Shown: positions 7,462-15,666, numbered from the stretch's first letter. The stretch: DNA of 39,022 nucleotides from an uncultured Akkermansia sp. (GCA_904501975.1 CAJGCZ010000019.1:1-39022), one strand, 5' to 3'. Notes: generated from the letters alone by a model not told the origin. Numbers and translations are program-made.

Positions 7462-8559
7462 TTACCTGTTCAAATACATTTCCTCGTAGTATTTTTCGTA
7501 ATCGCCGGAGGTAATGTTGTCCATCCACTCCTGGTTATCGAGATACCAACGGACGGTTTTCTCAATGCCTTCCTCGAACCGGAGAGAGGGTTGCCAGCCT
7601 AATTCTGTTTTTAGTTTTGAAGCGTCGATGGCGTAGCGCAGGTCATGCCCCGCGCGGTCGGTTACATAGGTGATGAGGTGGGCGCTTGCCCCCTCAGGGT
7701 TGCCCAGTAGGCGGTCTACGGTTTTAATGAGAAGCTGAATGAGGTCAATGTTTTTCCATTCGTTGAATCCACCTATATTGTAGGTATCCCCCACCTTGCC
7801 GTTGTGGAAGATGGAGTCTATGGCGCGTGCATGGTCCTCTACATAAAGCCAATCTCGTACATTTTCTCCTTTGCCGTAAACGGGCAGGGGCTTACCGTGG
7901 CGAATGTTGTTAATAAAGAGCGGAATAAGTTTTTCGGGGAATTGGTAGGGGCCGTAATTGTTGGAGCAATTTGTTACCAGTGTGGGCATGCCGTAGGTGT
8001 CATGGTAGGCACGCACAAAGTGGTCGCTCGCAGCTTTGGAGGCACTGTAAGGGCTGTGCGGATTGTATTTGGTGCTTTCCGAGAAAAAATCGCTGCCATA
8101 CGGGGCCTCCCCTTCCGGCTTATCAAGTGCTAGGGCTCCGTAAACTTCGTCCGTTGAAATGTGGTAAAAACGCTTTCCGTCCCAGTTGCCGTTCCAATAT
8201 TGGCAAGCGGCTTGCAACAGGCTAAGCGTGCCCATAACATTGGTGCGAGCAAAGGTAAAGGGGTCTTTGATGGAGCGGTCTACATGGCTTTCTGCCGCCA
8301 AATGAATGACACCATCAATATCGTGCTCCTGCATGATGGCGCACATGCGGTCAAAGTCGCAAATGTCTGCCTTTAGAAAGGTGTAGTTGGGCATGCCCTC
8401 AATATCCTTGAGGTTCGCCAAATTACCGGCATAGGTAAGGGCATCCACGTTAATGATGTGGTACCCCGGGTACTTATGGACGAATAAACGCACAACGTGT
8501 GAGCCGATGAATCCGGCTCCGCCGGTGATAAGTATGTTTCTCATGGCAGAATGGGTCAT
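7462..8559 (-). CDS. rfbB: dTDP-glucose 4,6-dehydratase
   Basis: RfbB converts dTDP-glucose to dTDP-4-keto-6-deoxyglucose in dTDP-rhamnose and related sugar synthesis. The product, about 365 residues, is an extended SDR with the Rossmann motif GGAGFIGS, HLAAESHVDRS, catalytic STDEVYG, and YSASK holding the Tyr-xxx-Lys pair. The chosen ATG at 8559 overlaps the rfbA TGA (ATGA), which suggests translational coupling. The ATG at 8544, giving MRNILITGG, matches the usual family N-terminus and is an equally possible start. rfbC and rfbD are not in the window, so the final sugar cannot be named. Confidence 0.95.
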   Translation of the reverse strand: MTHSAMRNILITGGAGFIGSHVVRLFVHKYPGYHIINVDALTYAGNLANLKDIEGMPNYTFLKADICDFDRMCAIMQEHDIDGVIHLAAESHVDRSIKDPFTFARTNVMGTLSLLQAACQYWNGNWDGKRFYHISTDEVYGALALDKPEGEAPYGSDFFSESTKYNPHSPYSASKAASDHFVRAYHDTYGMPTLVTNCSNNYGPYQFPEKLIPLFINNIRHGKPLPVYGKGENVRDWLYVEDHARAIDSIFHNGKVGDTYNIGGFNEWKNIDLIQLLIKTVDRLLGNPEGASAHLITYVTDRAGHDLRYAIDASKLKTELGWQPSLRFEEGIEKTVRWYLDNQEWMDNITSGDYEKYYEEMYLNR

Positions 8560-9428
8560 TTTAACAGAGAAAGAAGCTTTTGCCCGTAGGTGCTTTGTTG
8601 CATGCTCAATGCCGCTTCTTTCAATTTTTCTGCACTGAGCCAACCATTGCGGAACCCGATTTCTTCCAAAGCCGCTACCAAGAAACCTTGCCTTTTCTGC
8701 ACCACTTCTACAAAGGTAGATGCCTCACTAAGCGAGTCATGGGTGCCGGTATCAAGCCAGGCAAACCCTCGGCCCATGGTTAGTACCTGCAATTTCCCTT
8801 CTTCCAGAAAAGTTTGGTTTACGTCTGTAATTTCAAGTTCTCCACGGGCGGAGGGGCGTACCTCCTTAGCTGCCTTCAGCACACTGTTGGGGTAAAAATA
8901 AAGCCCGACCACGGCATAGTTTGACTTGGGGTGCTGCGGTTTTTCTTCAAGAGAAATGCAGCGCCCTTGCTCATTAAACTCTACAACACCAAAAGGGCGA
9001 GGGTCTTCTACCTGGTAACCGAAAATGGTGGCAATGTGGTCCTGTTCCGCTGCGCGTACGGCTTTCTTTAATAAGCCTGATAATCCCGGGCCGTAAAAGA
9101 TATTATCCCCCATGACCAAGCATACGGCATCGGTGCCAATAAACTCCTTGCCTATCGAAAATGCTTGCGCCAGACCATCCGGACTGGGTTGAACGGCATA
9201 ACTAAAGCGAACACCGTAGTCACTGCCATCTCCGAGTAAACGCCGAAATCCGCCTATGTCCTCAGGCGTTGAAATAATGAGTATTTCTTGTATGCCGGCC
9301 AGCATTAAGACGGAAATCGGGTAGTACACCATCGGTTTATCATAGATGGGCAATAACTGTTTGCTGATTCCCTTGGTGATGGGGTAAAGCCTACTGCCTG
9401 TTCCGCCTGCTAGTACAATGCCTTTCAT
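8556..9428 (-). CDS. rfbA: Glucose-1-phosphate thymidylyltransferase
   Basis: RfbA makes dTDP-glucose from glucose-1-phosphate and dTTP, the first step of the pathway continued by rfbB. The 290-residue protein has the nucleotidyltransferase signature GGTGSRLYPIT (residues 8-18) with KQLLPIYDKPMVYYP, plus VMGDNIFYG and VVEFNEQGRCISLEEKP. Length is normal. It is the first gene of a two-gene minus-strand operon with a good promoter upstream at 9449-9477. Confidence 0.97.
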   Translation of the reverse strand: MKGIVLAGGTGSRLYPITKGISKQLLPIYDKPMVYYPISVLMLAGIQEILIISTPEDIGGFRRLLGDGSDYGVRFSYAVQPSPDGLAQAFSIGKEFIGTDAVCLVMGDNIFYGPGLSGLLKKAVRAAEQDHIATIFGYQVEDPRPFGVVEFNEQGRCISLEEKPQHPKSNYAVVGLYFYPNSVLKAAKEVRPSARGELEITDVNQTFLEEGKLQVLTMGRGFAWLDTGTHDSLSEASTFVEVVQKRQGFLVAALEEIGFRNGWLSAEKLKEAALSMQQSTYGQKLLSLLK

Positions 9429-9448
9429 GCCGATTCGTCGTTGAGCTT

Positions 9449-9477
9449 ATTCTACTATCCGTGTTTTCAGTTGTAAA
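9449..9477 (-). promoter_or_regulatory. rfbA promoter
   Basis: Read on the minus strand: TTTACA (9477-9472), 17-bp spacer, TAGAAT (9454-9449). It lies 20 nt before the rfbA ATG, so the 5' leader would be about 13 nt. Confidence 0.7.
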
Positions 9478-9583
9478 GAGTTTTCCTTCTGTCGCACCTT
9501 GGTATAGGCATATTTGCCAAGAGTGCGAAAAAATATTCCGATTCACTGTAGAAATTGGGCATCTTTTTTCGTTCTGCCAAGCG

Positions 9584-9589
9584 TAGAAT
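9584..9589 (+). promoter_or_regulatory. Probable -10 box of the thioredoxin-like gene
   Basis: TAGAAT at 9584-9589 lies 12 nt before the ATG at 9602. No convincing -35 is seen at the usual distance. No Shine-Dalgarno sequence precedes the ATG. Confidence 0.4.
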
Positions 9590-9601
9590 CTTTTCGCACG
9601 C

Positions 9602-10237
9602 ATGAAAACCTTCAGAAAACTCGCATTGTTACTGGCTCTAGTTGTAGGTGCTTCTTATACTGTTTCCGCTCAGGGATTGAATGTTTCCACCGGCGACACC
9701 GAGGCCGGTATCTCCATGGACGCAGGGGAGAAAAAATCTAAGAAAAAGAAGAAGAGCAAGAAAAAGGAGGCTAAAAAGTCTTCTGTTTCCAAGGTGGGTA
9801 AGGCAGTCGGTAAATTGAAGAGTTTTAACGGTAAGGCCAGCAAGAAGGCTGTGGTGTATGTCTACCTTCAGTCTGCTTCATGGTGCCCTCCCTGCAACCA
9901 GGAAATGCCCGAGGTTGTCAATCTTTACAACGAAATGAAGAAGGATGGCCGCGCTGAGCTTATTTTGGTGGGTCACGACCGTACGGAAGACGGCGCTAAG
10001 GCTTTCCTCAAGAAGTACAAGGCTAAGTTCCCCGGTGTTGTTAGCTCTGCTAAGGGGGTGGATGCCTTGCCCGGTTTTAGTGTGGCAAACGGTATTCCCC
10101 ATGCTACCATGGTAGATGGCGAGGGTAATGTGTTGGCTAGTGGGTATCCGAGCTCTGTAATTGCTCAGTGGCAGCAGGCTGTGCAGAAAATTGAATCTGC
10201 TGATGCGGCACCCGAGTCCGCCGATACGGAGGAATAA
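9602..10237 (+). CDS. Secreted thioredoxin-like protein with lysine-rich linker
   Basis: The 211-residue product has a signal peptide (LALLLALVVGASYTVSAQ, to about residue 24). An extreme lysine-rich segment follows at residues about 44-59 (KKSKKKKKSKKKEAKK). The thioredoxin fold follows, with the redox motif WCPPC (94-98), NQEMPEVV, and a cis-Pro-like GIPHATMVD. The fold resembles TlpA/nucleoredoxin-type periplasmic disulfide proteins, so a reductase or cytochrome-maturation-like role outside the cytoplasm is plausible. The C-terminus is acidic. It stands alone between rfbA and fmt and has its own terminator. Confidence 0.85.
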   Translation: MKTFRKLALLLALVVGASYTVSAQGLNVSTGDTEAGISMDAGEKKSKKKKKSKKKEAKKSSVSKVGKAVGKLKSFNGKASKKAVVYVYLQSASWCPPCNQEMPEVVNLYNEMKKDGRAELILVGHDRTEDGAKAFLKKYKAKFPGVVSSAKGVDALPGFSVANGIPHATMVDGEGNVLASGYPSSVIAQWQQAVQKIESADAAPESADTEE

Positions 10238-10263
10238 TCATTTTGTTTATTGTGTTATCATTG

Positions 10264-10292
10264 GCCGGTGCTCTTCGGGGTGCCGGCTTTTC
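10264..10292 (+). terminator. Intrinsic terminator after the thioredoxin-like gene
   Basis: GCCGGTGC (10264-10271) pairs with GTGCCGGC (10280-10287), including two G-T wobbles. The loop is TCTTCGGG and a short TTTT follows. Confidence 0.75.
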
Positions 10293-10378
10293 TGTCTCAA
10301 TCCCGTCTGCATAAGCCGGAGGATGCCGACATGAAACGCTTTTATGCAGAGAAGGGGGGCCTGAACGTGCAAAAATGC

Positions 10379-10408
10379 TTGACTCATCTGCATTTTATGG
10401 CATAAAAG
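10379..10408 (+). promoter_or_regulatory. fmt promoter
   Basis: TTGACT (10379-10384) is followed by CATAAA (10401-10406, 16-bp spacer) or TAAAAG (10403-10408, 18-bp spacer). The -10 ends only 4-6 nt before the fmt ATG, predicting a leaderless or near-leaderless transcript. Confidence 0.65.
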
Positions 10409-10412
10409 GTGT

Positions 10413-11399
10413 ATGCGAATTGTCATGATGGCTACCGGGGATATTGCGATTCCCTCCTTTGAACTGCTTGCTGCCTCCGGTGAGCTGGTGGGGCTTATTA
10501 CGCAGCCTGATCGCCCGGTTGGGCGCCACCAGACTTTGACCCCGCCGCGTATTAAAGTATGCGCGCAAGAAGCCGGAATACCGGTGCTACAGCCCGAACG
10601 TATGCGCGATGCAGAGGCCGTGGAGCAGCTGCGTGCCTTGCAGCCCGATTTAGTGGTGGTTATGGCCTATGGTCAGATTCTTTCTCAAGAGGTGATTGAT
10701 GTGCCTAGCATTGCATGTATTAATGCACATGCCTCCTTGTTGCCGCGCCATCGCGGCGCTTCCTGTATTCAGGCTGCTATTGAAGCCGGTGACGACGAAA
10801 CGGGTATCACCATTATGTATGTGGTGAAGAAGCTGGATGCCGGAGATATCATTTGTCGTGCCACTATTCCCCTGCGTGGTACGGAGACGGGAGAGTCCTT
10901 GCATGATGATTTGGCCTTGCTTGCGCCGTCTGCGTTGGCAGAGGCCATCGAAATGCTGCGTGCCGGTGACGTGGTGCCCACGGTGCAGGATGAAAGCGTG
11001 ATGACCTATGCACCCAAGCTACTGCGCGCTCATGGCTTTATCGATTGGTCCGAGCCTGCAACGGAAGTTGCTCGCAAGATTCGCGCGTACCACTCATGGC
11101 CGGGTACTTTTACTACGTATCCGTCTGTGAAGTCCGGTGGCGACAAACAGTTAAAAGTTTTTCCGCCGGTGGATTGCTTCCCTCGCATGAAGAAGCCTTC
11201 GGATGCGCTGCCCGGCATGGTACTGGGAGCAGGGCCGGATGGCATGCTGGTATCGTGCGGCGGTACACGCGGCGGTGCGGTGCGTATAGCCACCATGCAG
11301 CCCCCCGGTGCCCGAAAGATGAATGCAGAAAGCTTCTTTGCCGGGCATAAAATTGTACCCGGTACGATTCTGGGGCTGCAATCTGAGGAAAAAGAGTGA
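10413..11399 (+). CDS. fmt: Methionyl-tRNA formyltransferase
   Basis: Fmt formylates Met-tRNAi with 10-formyl-tetrahydrofolate before translation initiation. The 328-residue protein starts MRIVMMATGDIAIPSF, as the family does, and holds the catalytic triad: N104 and H106 in INAHASLLP and D142 in KLDAGDI. The folate/tRNA loop segment RHRGASCIQAAI is also present. A C-terminal OB-like domain runs from about residue 205. The usual partner def is not adjacent. The start fits both the family and the promoter ending 4-6 nt upstream; there is no Shine-Dalgarno sequence. Confidence 0.96.
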   Translation: MRIVMMATGDIAIPSFELLAASGELVGLITQPDRPVGRHQTLTPPRIKVCAQEAGIPVLQPERMRDAEAVEQLRALQPDLVVVMAYGQILSQEVIDVPSIACINAHASLLPRHRGASCIQAAIEAGDDETGITIMYVVKKLDAGDIICRATIPLRGTETGESLHDDLALLAPSALAEAIEMLRAGDVVPTVQDESVMTYAPKLLRAHGFIDWSEPATEVARKIRAYHSWPGTFTTYPSVKSGGDKQLKVFPPVDCFPRMKKPSDALPGMVLGAGPDGMLVSCGGTRGGAVRIATMQPPGARKMNAESFFAGHKIVPGTILGLQSEEKE

Positions 11400-11410
11400 T
11401 GTTTGATGTG

Positions 11411-11435
11411 AAAATCCTGCTTTTAGCAGGATTTT
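11411..11435 (+). terminator. Terminator hairpin after fmt
   Basis: A perfect 11-bp stem, AAAATCCTGCT (11411-11421) with AGCAGGATTTT (11425-11435), has a 3-nt loop. The T-rich 3' arm makes it work as an intrinsic terminator, and the symmetry would allow function in either direction. Confidence 0.8.
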
Positions 11436-11480
11436 GCACAAAGAAGTATGTCTGTATGCTTGTGAAGGCATGCTTGATTC

Positions 11481-11509
11481 TTGACGCAGATATGCATCTT
11501 TGCTAGTTT
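11481..11509 (+). promoter_or_regulatory. Promoter of the ankyrin gene, leaderless
   Basis: TTGACG (11481-11486), 17-bp spacer, TAGTTT (11504-11509). The ATG at 11517 begins 8 nt after the -10, so the transcript would start at or one base before the start codon. Confidence 0.65.
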
Positions 11510-11516
11510 GAGAGGC

Positions 11517-12905
11517 ATGACATACGGTATTATTGCCACGCTTCTTCTCATTATCGGCATTATTTGGTTTATTATATCCGGGCGCGCCGATCGCAGTGTA
11601 GATGAAATGGAGCGCGTGATTGTGGCCGGTGATGAGGAGCGTTTGGCGGTGTTGTTAAAGAATTCTCCGCAGGTGGCAGACAGCCTGAATGATGTCACTT
11701 ACTTGTTGATGAAGGCCGTGGCTTACAACCGCCCCTCGATGGTGCAGGAGCTACTGGGGGTAGGGCACCGTGCCACGGATATACAGAGTTGTGCGCGTGA
11801 TCATGAGGTGGATTTGCTTTGCTCTGCCATTGGCGAGGCTGATGCTGAGGTGCTGCGCATTTTGTTATCTGCTGGGATGAAAGAACGCCTGGAAAAATAT
11901 GCCCCTGTGCAGATGTGTTATATGATGGGGCGCCCAGAGCATTTGCGTGTGTTGGAGATGTTTGATGCCACGGGCATGACAGAGGAGCAGAATGCGCGCA
12001 AGTATACGCCGCTGCACGCTGCGGCCATTCGCTTCTCAGAGAATCCTCAGGTAATTCTGCCTATGGTATCGGCACTCCTGCAAAAGGGGGCAGATGTTAA
12101 TGCCCTCAGCTCCGGTGGCAATACCCCCATGGATATGGCGCTGGATGAAACGCACGAGGGTGCCGGGCAAACAGAGCTGTTGGTGGATTTGCTGCGTGCA
12201 CATGGTGGCACTACGGGGCGTATTCTGAGAGTCCCCCAACCCACGTATGATGGCGCTGTGTATTTTTCCGGCTCAACGCCAGATTGCGGCTCCATTGAGC
12301 TTGCGGAGGGCGTGGAGATTGTGGCTTGCAATGAGTCAGATACCACCTTGCCGGACAACGAAGAGCTGGAAGCCTGTGGATTGACTCCCGAATCTCTTGC
12401 GGCTTTGAGAAAGCACCGCAGCTATGTGTTGGTGCGCGTGAAAGGTAAAGCCGGGGACGACCCCTTACAGGTGGCATCCAAGGGGCTTTCTGTGCTGGTT
12501 CAGTTAACGAATTTGCCGGGAATGGTGGGTTTTCGTTTTGAAAAAAACTTTATCCCGACCCGAGATTTCATTTACAGCGAGGAGGGTGAGTTTAACCCCA
12601 TGATATACACCTCGTTAAAGATGGCCCATACTGAGGATGATTATATTTTGGTGGATACCTCGGGCTTGTCTCGCTTTGGTTTGGCGGAAGTAGAGCTTAT
12701 TATTAACCGCAAGGTGCTAAACAAAAATAAACACTTGGCATTAGGTGAGTTGATTGCAGATTTGAGCACGGCGGCTATTAGTGGTAAAACGGCTTGGGAA
12801 GCCGGCCATACAGCTACGCTGCGCGGTATGTTTTGCCAAATTGCGTATGGCAAGCATTCCGTTACCCATAATGACGGTATAGTCGTAATTGTGGCAGAAT
12901 CCTAA
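11517..12905 (+). CDS. Membrane-anchored ankyrin-repeat protein with unknown C-terminal domain
   Basis: The 462-residue product has an N-terminal membrane segment (residues about 4-20, IIATLLLIIGIIWFII). Helical ankyrin-like repeats follow, the clearest at residues about 163-230 with YTPLHAAAI and GADVNALSSGGNTPMDMAL. Residues about 238-462 form a separate domain containing VDTSGLSRFGLAEVEL, which faintly recalls DUF4261-like proteins; I do not assign it. Ankyrin repeats mediate protein binding, so this is probably an envelope-attached scaffold. An ATG at 11481 coincides with the -35 box and was rejected. Its 3' end overlaps the convergent regulator gene by 4 nt. Confidence 0.78.
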   Translation: MTYGIIATLLLIIGIIWFIISGRADRSVDEMERVIVAGDEERLAVLLKNSPQVADSLNDVTYLLMKAVAYNRPSMVQELLGVGHRATDIQSCARDHEVDLLCSAIGEADAEVLRILLSAGMKERLEKYAPVQMCYMMGRPEHLRVLEMFDATGMTEEQNARKYTPLHAAAIRFSENPQVILPMVSALLQKGADVNALSSGGNTPMDMALDETHEGAGQTELLVDLLRAHGGTTGRILRVPQPTYDGAVYFSGSTPDCGSIELAEGVEIVACNESDTTLPDNEELEACGLTPESLAALRKHRSYVLVRVKGKAGDDPLQVASKGLSVLVQLTNLPGMVGFRFEKNFIPTRDFIYSEEGEFNPMIYTSLKMAHTEDDYILVDTSGLSRFGLAEVELIINRKVLNKNKHLALGELIADLSTAAISGKTAWEAGHTATLRGMFCQIAYGKHSVTHNDGIVVIVAES

Positions 12906-13780
12906 GCTTGAGGCATGTTCACGGCATAGGCTCTGAGCGCATGCTGAAAATAATCCTCACTCAGTGCAGAAAAACGCAGCACGGGTAGCTTGCCTCGTAA
13001 TTTGATGGAGGCATTGTAGCGTATGCGCTCCTCCAATTTGCTGCTCCACTGCGGGGTGTGTATATGGATGGACGCGGGCGATAAAATGCAGCTGAGAATT
13101 TGAATTAATCTGGCCGCAGCTTCCTCTTGCATACTGGTGTCATGCTGCAAAATCTCCTCCCACGGGCAGGGGAGCGGTAGCGTAGCAAGTGTGCTGCATT
13201 CGTGCAAGTGTCCATGGTGTACATAGGCGCAATCGGCCGGCTCCCCCGCAGGTAGGCAGAGAACAACATTTTGCTTGTGTTGCACGGCCAGCATAGCGGC
13301 AATGCCGGGGGTGTGCACGGCGCAGTTGTAGCGCGCTTGCAGGTGTTGCGCCAGTTCATCGGTGGGTATTGCGGCACTTGCGCTCAATACAATGCTGCGC
13401 AGGTGGTGGCGGTGCCTGATGCTATCAATCCATCCATCAAAGCTTTCTTTATCCAGATAGGCAAATCGCCCTTCCAAGTGAACAATGGGCGTGCCTTGTA
13501 AATCAATTTCCTCAAGTTGCGCATGCAGGGTGCGGCCGTCTCGTTGTATGCGTAGCAACACGTGGTAGGCGCGTCGCCTGTTGAACCGATACAACTGCAC
13601 CGGCCTTCCTCCGCCTGAGGGGATGCTGCCGCATTCTTCTAAGTGCCCCCCGAGCATTAAACGGGATACGGCTTGATTGATTGTTACCAAGCTAATGCCC
13701 GTGGCCGCTGCCAGCTGCGGGCGCGTGGCTTCGCCTCGCTCGCGCAGAATGCGTAAAACCTGTTGTTCGCTCGGTGTCAT
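12902..13780 (-). CDS. ROK/NagC-like transcriptional regulator with degenerate ROK domain
   Basis: The 292-residue protein has an N-terminal winged helix (residues 1-67: SEQQVLRILRERGEATRPQ, then TGISLVTINQAVSRL, then the GGGRPVQLYRF wing end) typical of ROK repressors such as NagC and Mlc. The rest aligns only loosely with a ROK sugar-kinase fold. The DxGxT phosphate motif and the CxCGxxGC zinc motif are absent. It is therefore probably a DNA-binding regulator whose ligand is unclear. The ATG at 13780 is preferred to one at 13837, which would lie upstream of the predicted -10. AT-rich repeats in the promoter region may be its operator. Confidence 0.75.
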   Translation of the reverse strand: MTPSEQQVLRILRERGEATRPQLAAATGISLVTINQAVSRLMLGGHLEECGSIPSGGGRPVQLYRFNRRRAYHVLLRIQRDGRTLHAQLEEIDLQGTPIVHLEGRFAYLDKESFDGWIDSIRHRHHLRSIVLSASAAIPTDELAQHLQARYNCAVHTPGIAAMLAVQHKQNVVLCLPAGEPADCAYVHHGHLHECSTLATLPLPCPWEEILQHDTSMQEEAAARLIQILSCILSPASIHIHTPQWSSKLEERIRYNASIKLRGKLPVLRFSALSEDYFQHALRAYAVNMPQA

Positions 13781-13787
13781 GTTGCTA

Positions 13788-13847
13788 ACTTTATAAATGG
13801 GGTTAATAAAGTATAAATCATTTGGGTGATAAATCAAGCATAAATGA
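13788..13847. promoter_or_regulatory. AT-rich repeat region, candidate operator
   Basis: An inverted repeat ACTTTAT (13788-13794) / ATAAAGT (13806-13812) with an 11-bp centre overlaps the regulator's -10 box. Next to it are three direct copies of an octamer: ATAAATCA at 13813-13820, ATAAATCA at 13829-13836 and ATAAATGA at 13840-13847. The position fits autoregulation; this is inferred. Confidence 0.45.
13810..13837 (-). promoter_or_regulatory. Promoter of the ROK-like regulator
   Basis: Read on the minus strand: TTGATT (13837-13832), 16-bp spacer, TATACT (13815-13810). It lies 29 nt before the ATG at 13780. Confidence 0.6.
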
Positions 13848-13929
13848 TAAAATACTGATAGATAGTTGTTAATATGTTGTTATTGGTGCGTGGTTAAAAT
13901 CTTTTCCCTTGAAAAAGAGAGGCAAAGAC

Positions 13930-13958
13930 TCGACAAGTAGAGCATAATTTGGTAGCAT
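13930..13958 (+). promoter_or_regulatory. pyrG promoter
   Basis: TCGACA (13930-13935), 17-bp spacer, TAGCAT (13953-13958). The -10 overlaps an in-frame ATG at 13957, so that ATG cannot be the start. Predicted transcription starts near 13965. Confidence 0.6.
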
Positions 13959-13986
13959 GATGCCAACAGAACAACTTAGTACAACC

Positions 13987-15600
13987 ATGAAATACATTTT
14001 CGTAACAGGCGGCGTTGTGTCCTCCCTCGGAAAAGGCCTTGCCGCAGCTTCCATCGGTACTCTTCTTGAGCATTGCGGGTTGGACGTAACCATGCAGAAG
14101 TTTGACCCCTATCTGAACATCGACCCCGGCACCATGAGCCCCTACCAGCACGGTGAGGTATACGTGCTCAACGACGGTGCTGAAACTGACTTGGACTTGG
14201 GCCACTACGAGCGCTTTATTCATTGTGAGCTTTCCCGCCTCAACAACCTGACCAGTGGTAAGGTGTTTGAGCAGGTGCTGGAAAAGGAACGCCGCGGCGA
14301 CTATCTCGGCAAGACCGTGCAGTACATTCCGCACGTTACCAATGAGATTAAGCAGCGTCTGTATGACCTGACAGAGAAAAATAAGGATTGCGACGTTATC
14401 ATCACGGAAATTGGTGGTACGGTGGGTGATATTGAGGGCTATCTTTTCCTGGAAGCCTTGCGTCAGTTCGCCTTGGAGGTAGGCCGCAATAACTGCTGCT
14501 TCATCCATGTAACCCTGTTGCCCTACATTAAGGCTGCCGGCGAAACTAAGACGAAGCCGACCCAGCAGAGCGTGGCTAAGCTGCGTGAAATCGGTATTCA
14601 GCCCGACATCATTGTGTGCCGTACCGAGATGGACAACCTCACGGAGGAGGAGAAGAAGAAAATTGGTATGTTCTGCAACGTTTCTCCCCGCAACGTAGTT
14701 GCCTTCTGCGACGTGAAGCACAGCATTTATGAGTGCCCGTTGGATTTGGGTCGCGACCGCGTGGATCGCATCGTTACCGAGGTGCTGGGCATCACGGTTC
14801 CCAAGCCTAAGATGGACGAATGGCAAAAGTTTGTAGGTCGTGTTATTCACCCCTCCCACAGCGTGCGCATTGCCGTTGTTGGCAAGTACATCTCTCTGCA
14901 GGACGCTTATAAGTCCATTTACGAGAGCTTTACCCATGCCGGTGCAGCCAATGATTGCCGCGTAGAAATCGTGCGTGTGGATGCCGAGGCGTTGGAGAAG
15001 AGCACCTGCGCTGAGATGATTGGCGAGGTGGATGGCATTCTCGTTCCCGGTGGTTTCGGTGAGCGCGGTGTTGAGGGTAAGATTATGGCTGTGCAATATG
15101 CCCGTGAGAACAACATTCCGTTCTTCGGTATTTGCTTGGGCATGCAGGTGGCCGTTATCGAGTTCGCTCGCAACGTGCTGGGCCTTAAGGATGCCAACTC
15201 CACCGAGTTTGACTCCGCTACCTCCAGCCCGGTTATTTGCTTGCAGGAGGAGCAAAAGACCATCACCAACATGGGGGCTACCATGCGCTTGGGTGCCTAT
15301 ACGGCACAAATTAAGAAGAATACGCTGTGCAGCAAGCTGTACGGTGGTGCAGAGGTGATTTCCGAGCGCCATCGTCACCGCTATGAGTTCAATGCTGACT
15401 TCCGCGAGACCTGTGAGAAGGCCGGCTTGGTTATCTCTGCCGTAAACGACAAGCACGGCTTGGTGGAGGTAGTAGAGCTGCCCGGGCATCCGTACTTCAT
15501 CGCTTGCCAGTACCATCCGGAGTTCCAGAGCCGTCCGACCAAGTCTCACCCCTTGTTCTGCGGTTTGGTAGCTGCTGCGCTTGAGAAAAAGCAGGGCTAA
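13987..15600 (+). CDS. pyrG: CTP synthase
   Basis: PyrG makes CTP from UTP, ATP and glutamine. The 537-residue enzyme begins MKYIFVTGGVVSSLGKG, exactly as the family does. The synthetase domain has the P-loop and TEIGGTVGDIEG. The C-terminal class I glutamine amidotransferase domain has catalytic Cys383 in FFGICLGMQ and His510/Glu512 in QYHPEFQ. In-frame ATGs at 13957 and 13960 fall in or just past the -10 box and extend beyond the conserved N-terminus, so they were rejected. It ends in a strong terminator. Confidence 0.97.
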   Translation: MKYIFVTGGVVSSLGKGLAAASIGTLLEHCGLDVTMQKFDPYLNIDPGTMSPYQHGEVYVLNDGAETDLDLGHYERFIHCELSRLNNLTSGKVFEQVLEKERRGDYLGKTVQYIPHVTNEIKQRLYDLTEKNKDCDVIITEIGGTVGDIEGYLFLEALRQFALEVGRNNCCFIHVTLLPYIKAAGETKTKPTQQSVAKLREIGIQPDIIVCRTEMDNLTEEEKKKIGMFCNVSPRNVVAFCDVKHSIYECPLDLGRDRVDRIVTEVLGITVPKPKMDEWQKFVGRVIHPSHSVRIAVVGKYISLQDAYKSIYESFTHAGAANDCRVEIVRVDAEALEKSTCAEMIGEVDGILVPGGFGERGVEGKIMAVQYARENNIPFFGICLGMQVAVIEFARNVLGLKDANSTEFDSATSSPVICLQEEQKTITNMGATMRLGAYTAQIKKNTLCSKLYGGAEVISERHRHRYEFNADFRETCEKAGLVISAVNDKHGLVEVVELPGHPYFIACQYHPEFQSRPTKSHPLFCGLVAAALEKKQG

Positions 15601-15617
15601 GCAAAACAACCTTGATA

Positions 15618-15659
15618 GCCGGCGGTCGGTGCGAAAACGCTGACCGCCGGCGCTTTTTT
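15618..15659 (+). terminator. pyrG terminator
   Basis: A 10-bp stem, GCCGGCGGTC (15618-15627) with GACCGCCGGC (15642-15651), is extended by an inner GCG/CGC around an AAAA loop and followed by GCTTTTTT. It ends only 7 nt before the next start codon. Confidence 0.92.
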
Positions 15660-15666
15660 GTGAGTT

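Noticed and set aside
10331..10405. A 24-codon frame (MKRFYAEKGG...) upstream of fmt
   Set aside because: It overlaps the fmt promoter and ends in its -10 region, has no promoter of its own, and is too short to support as coding.
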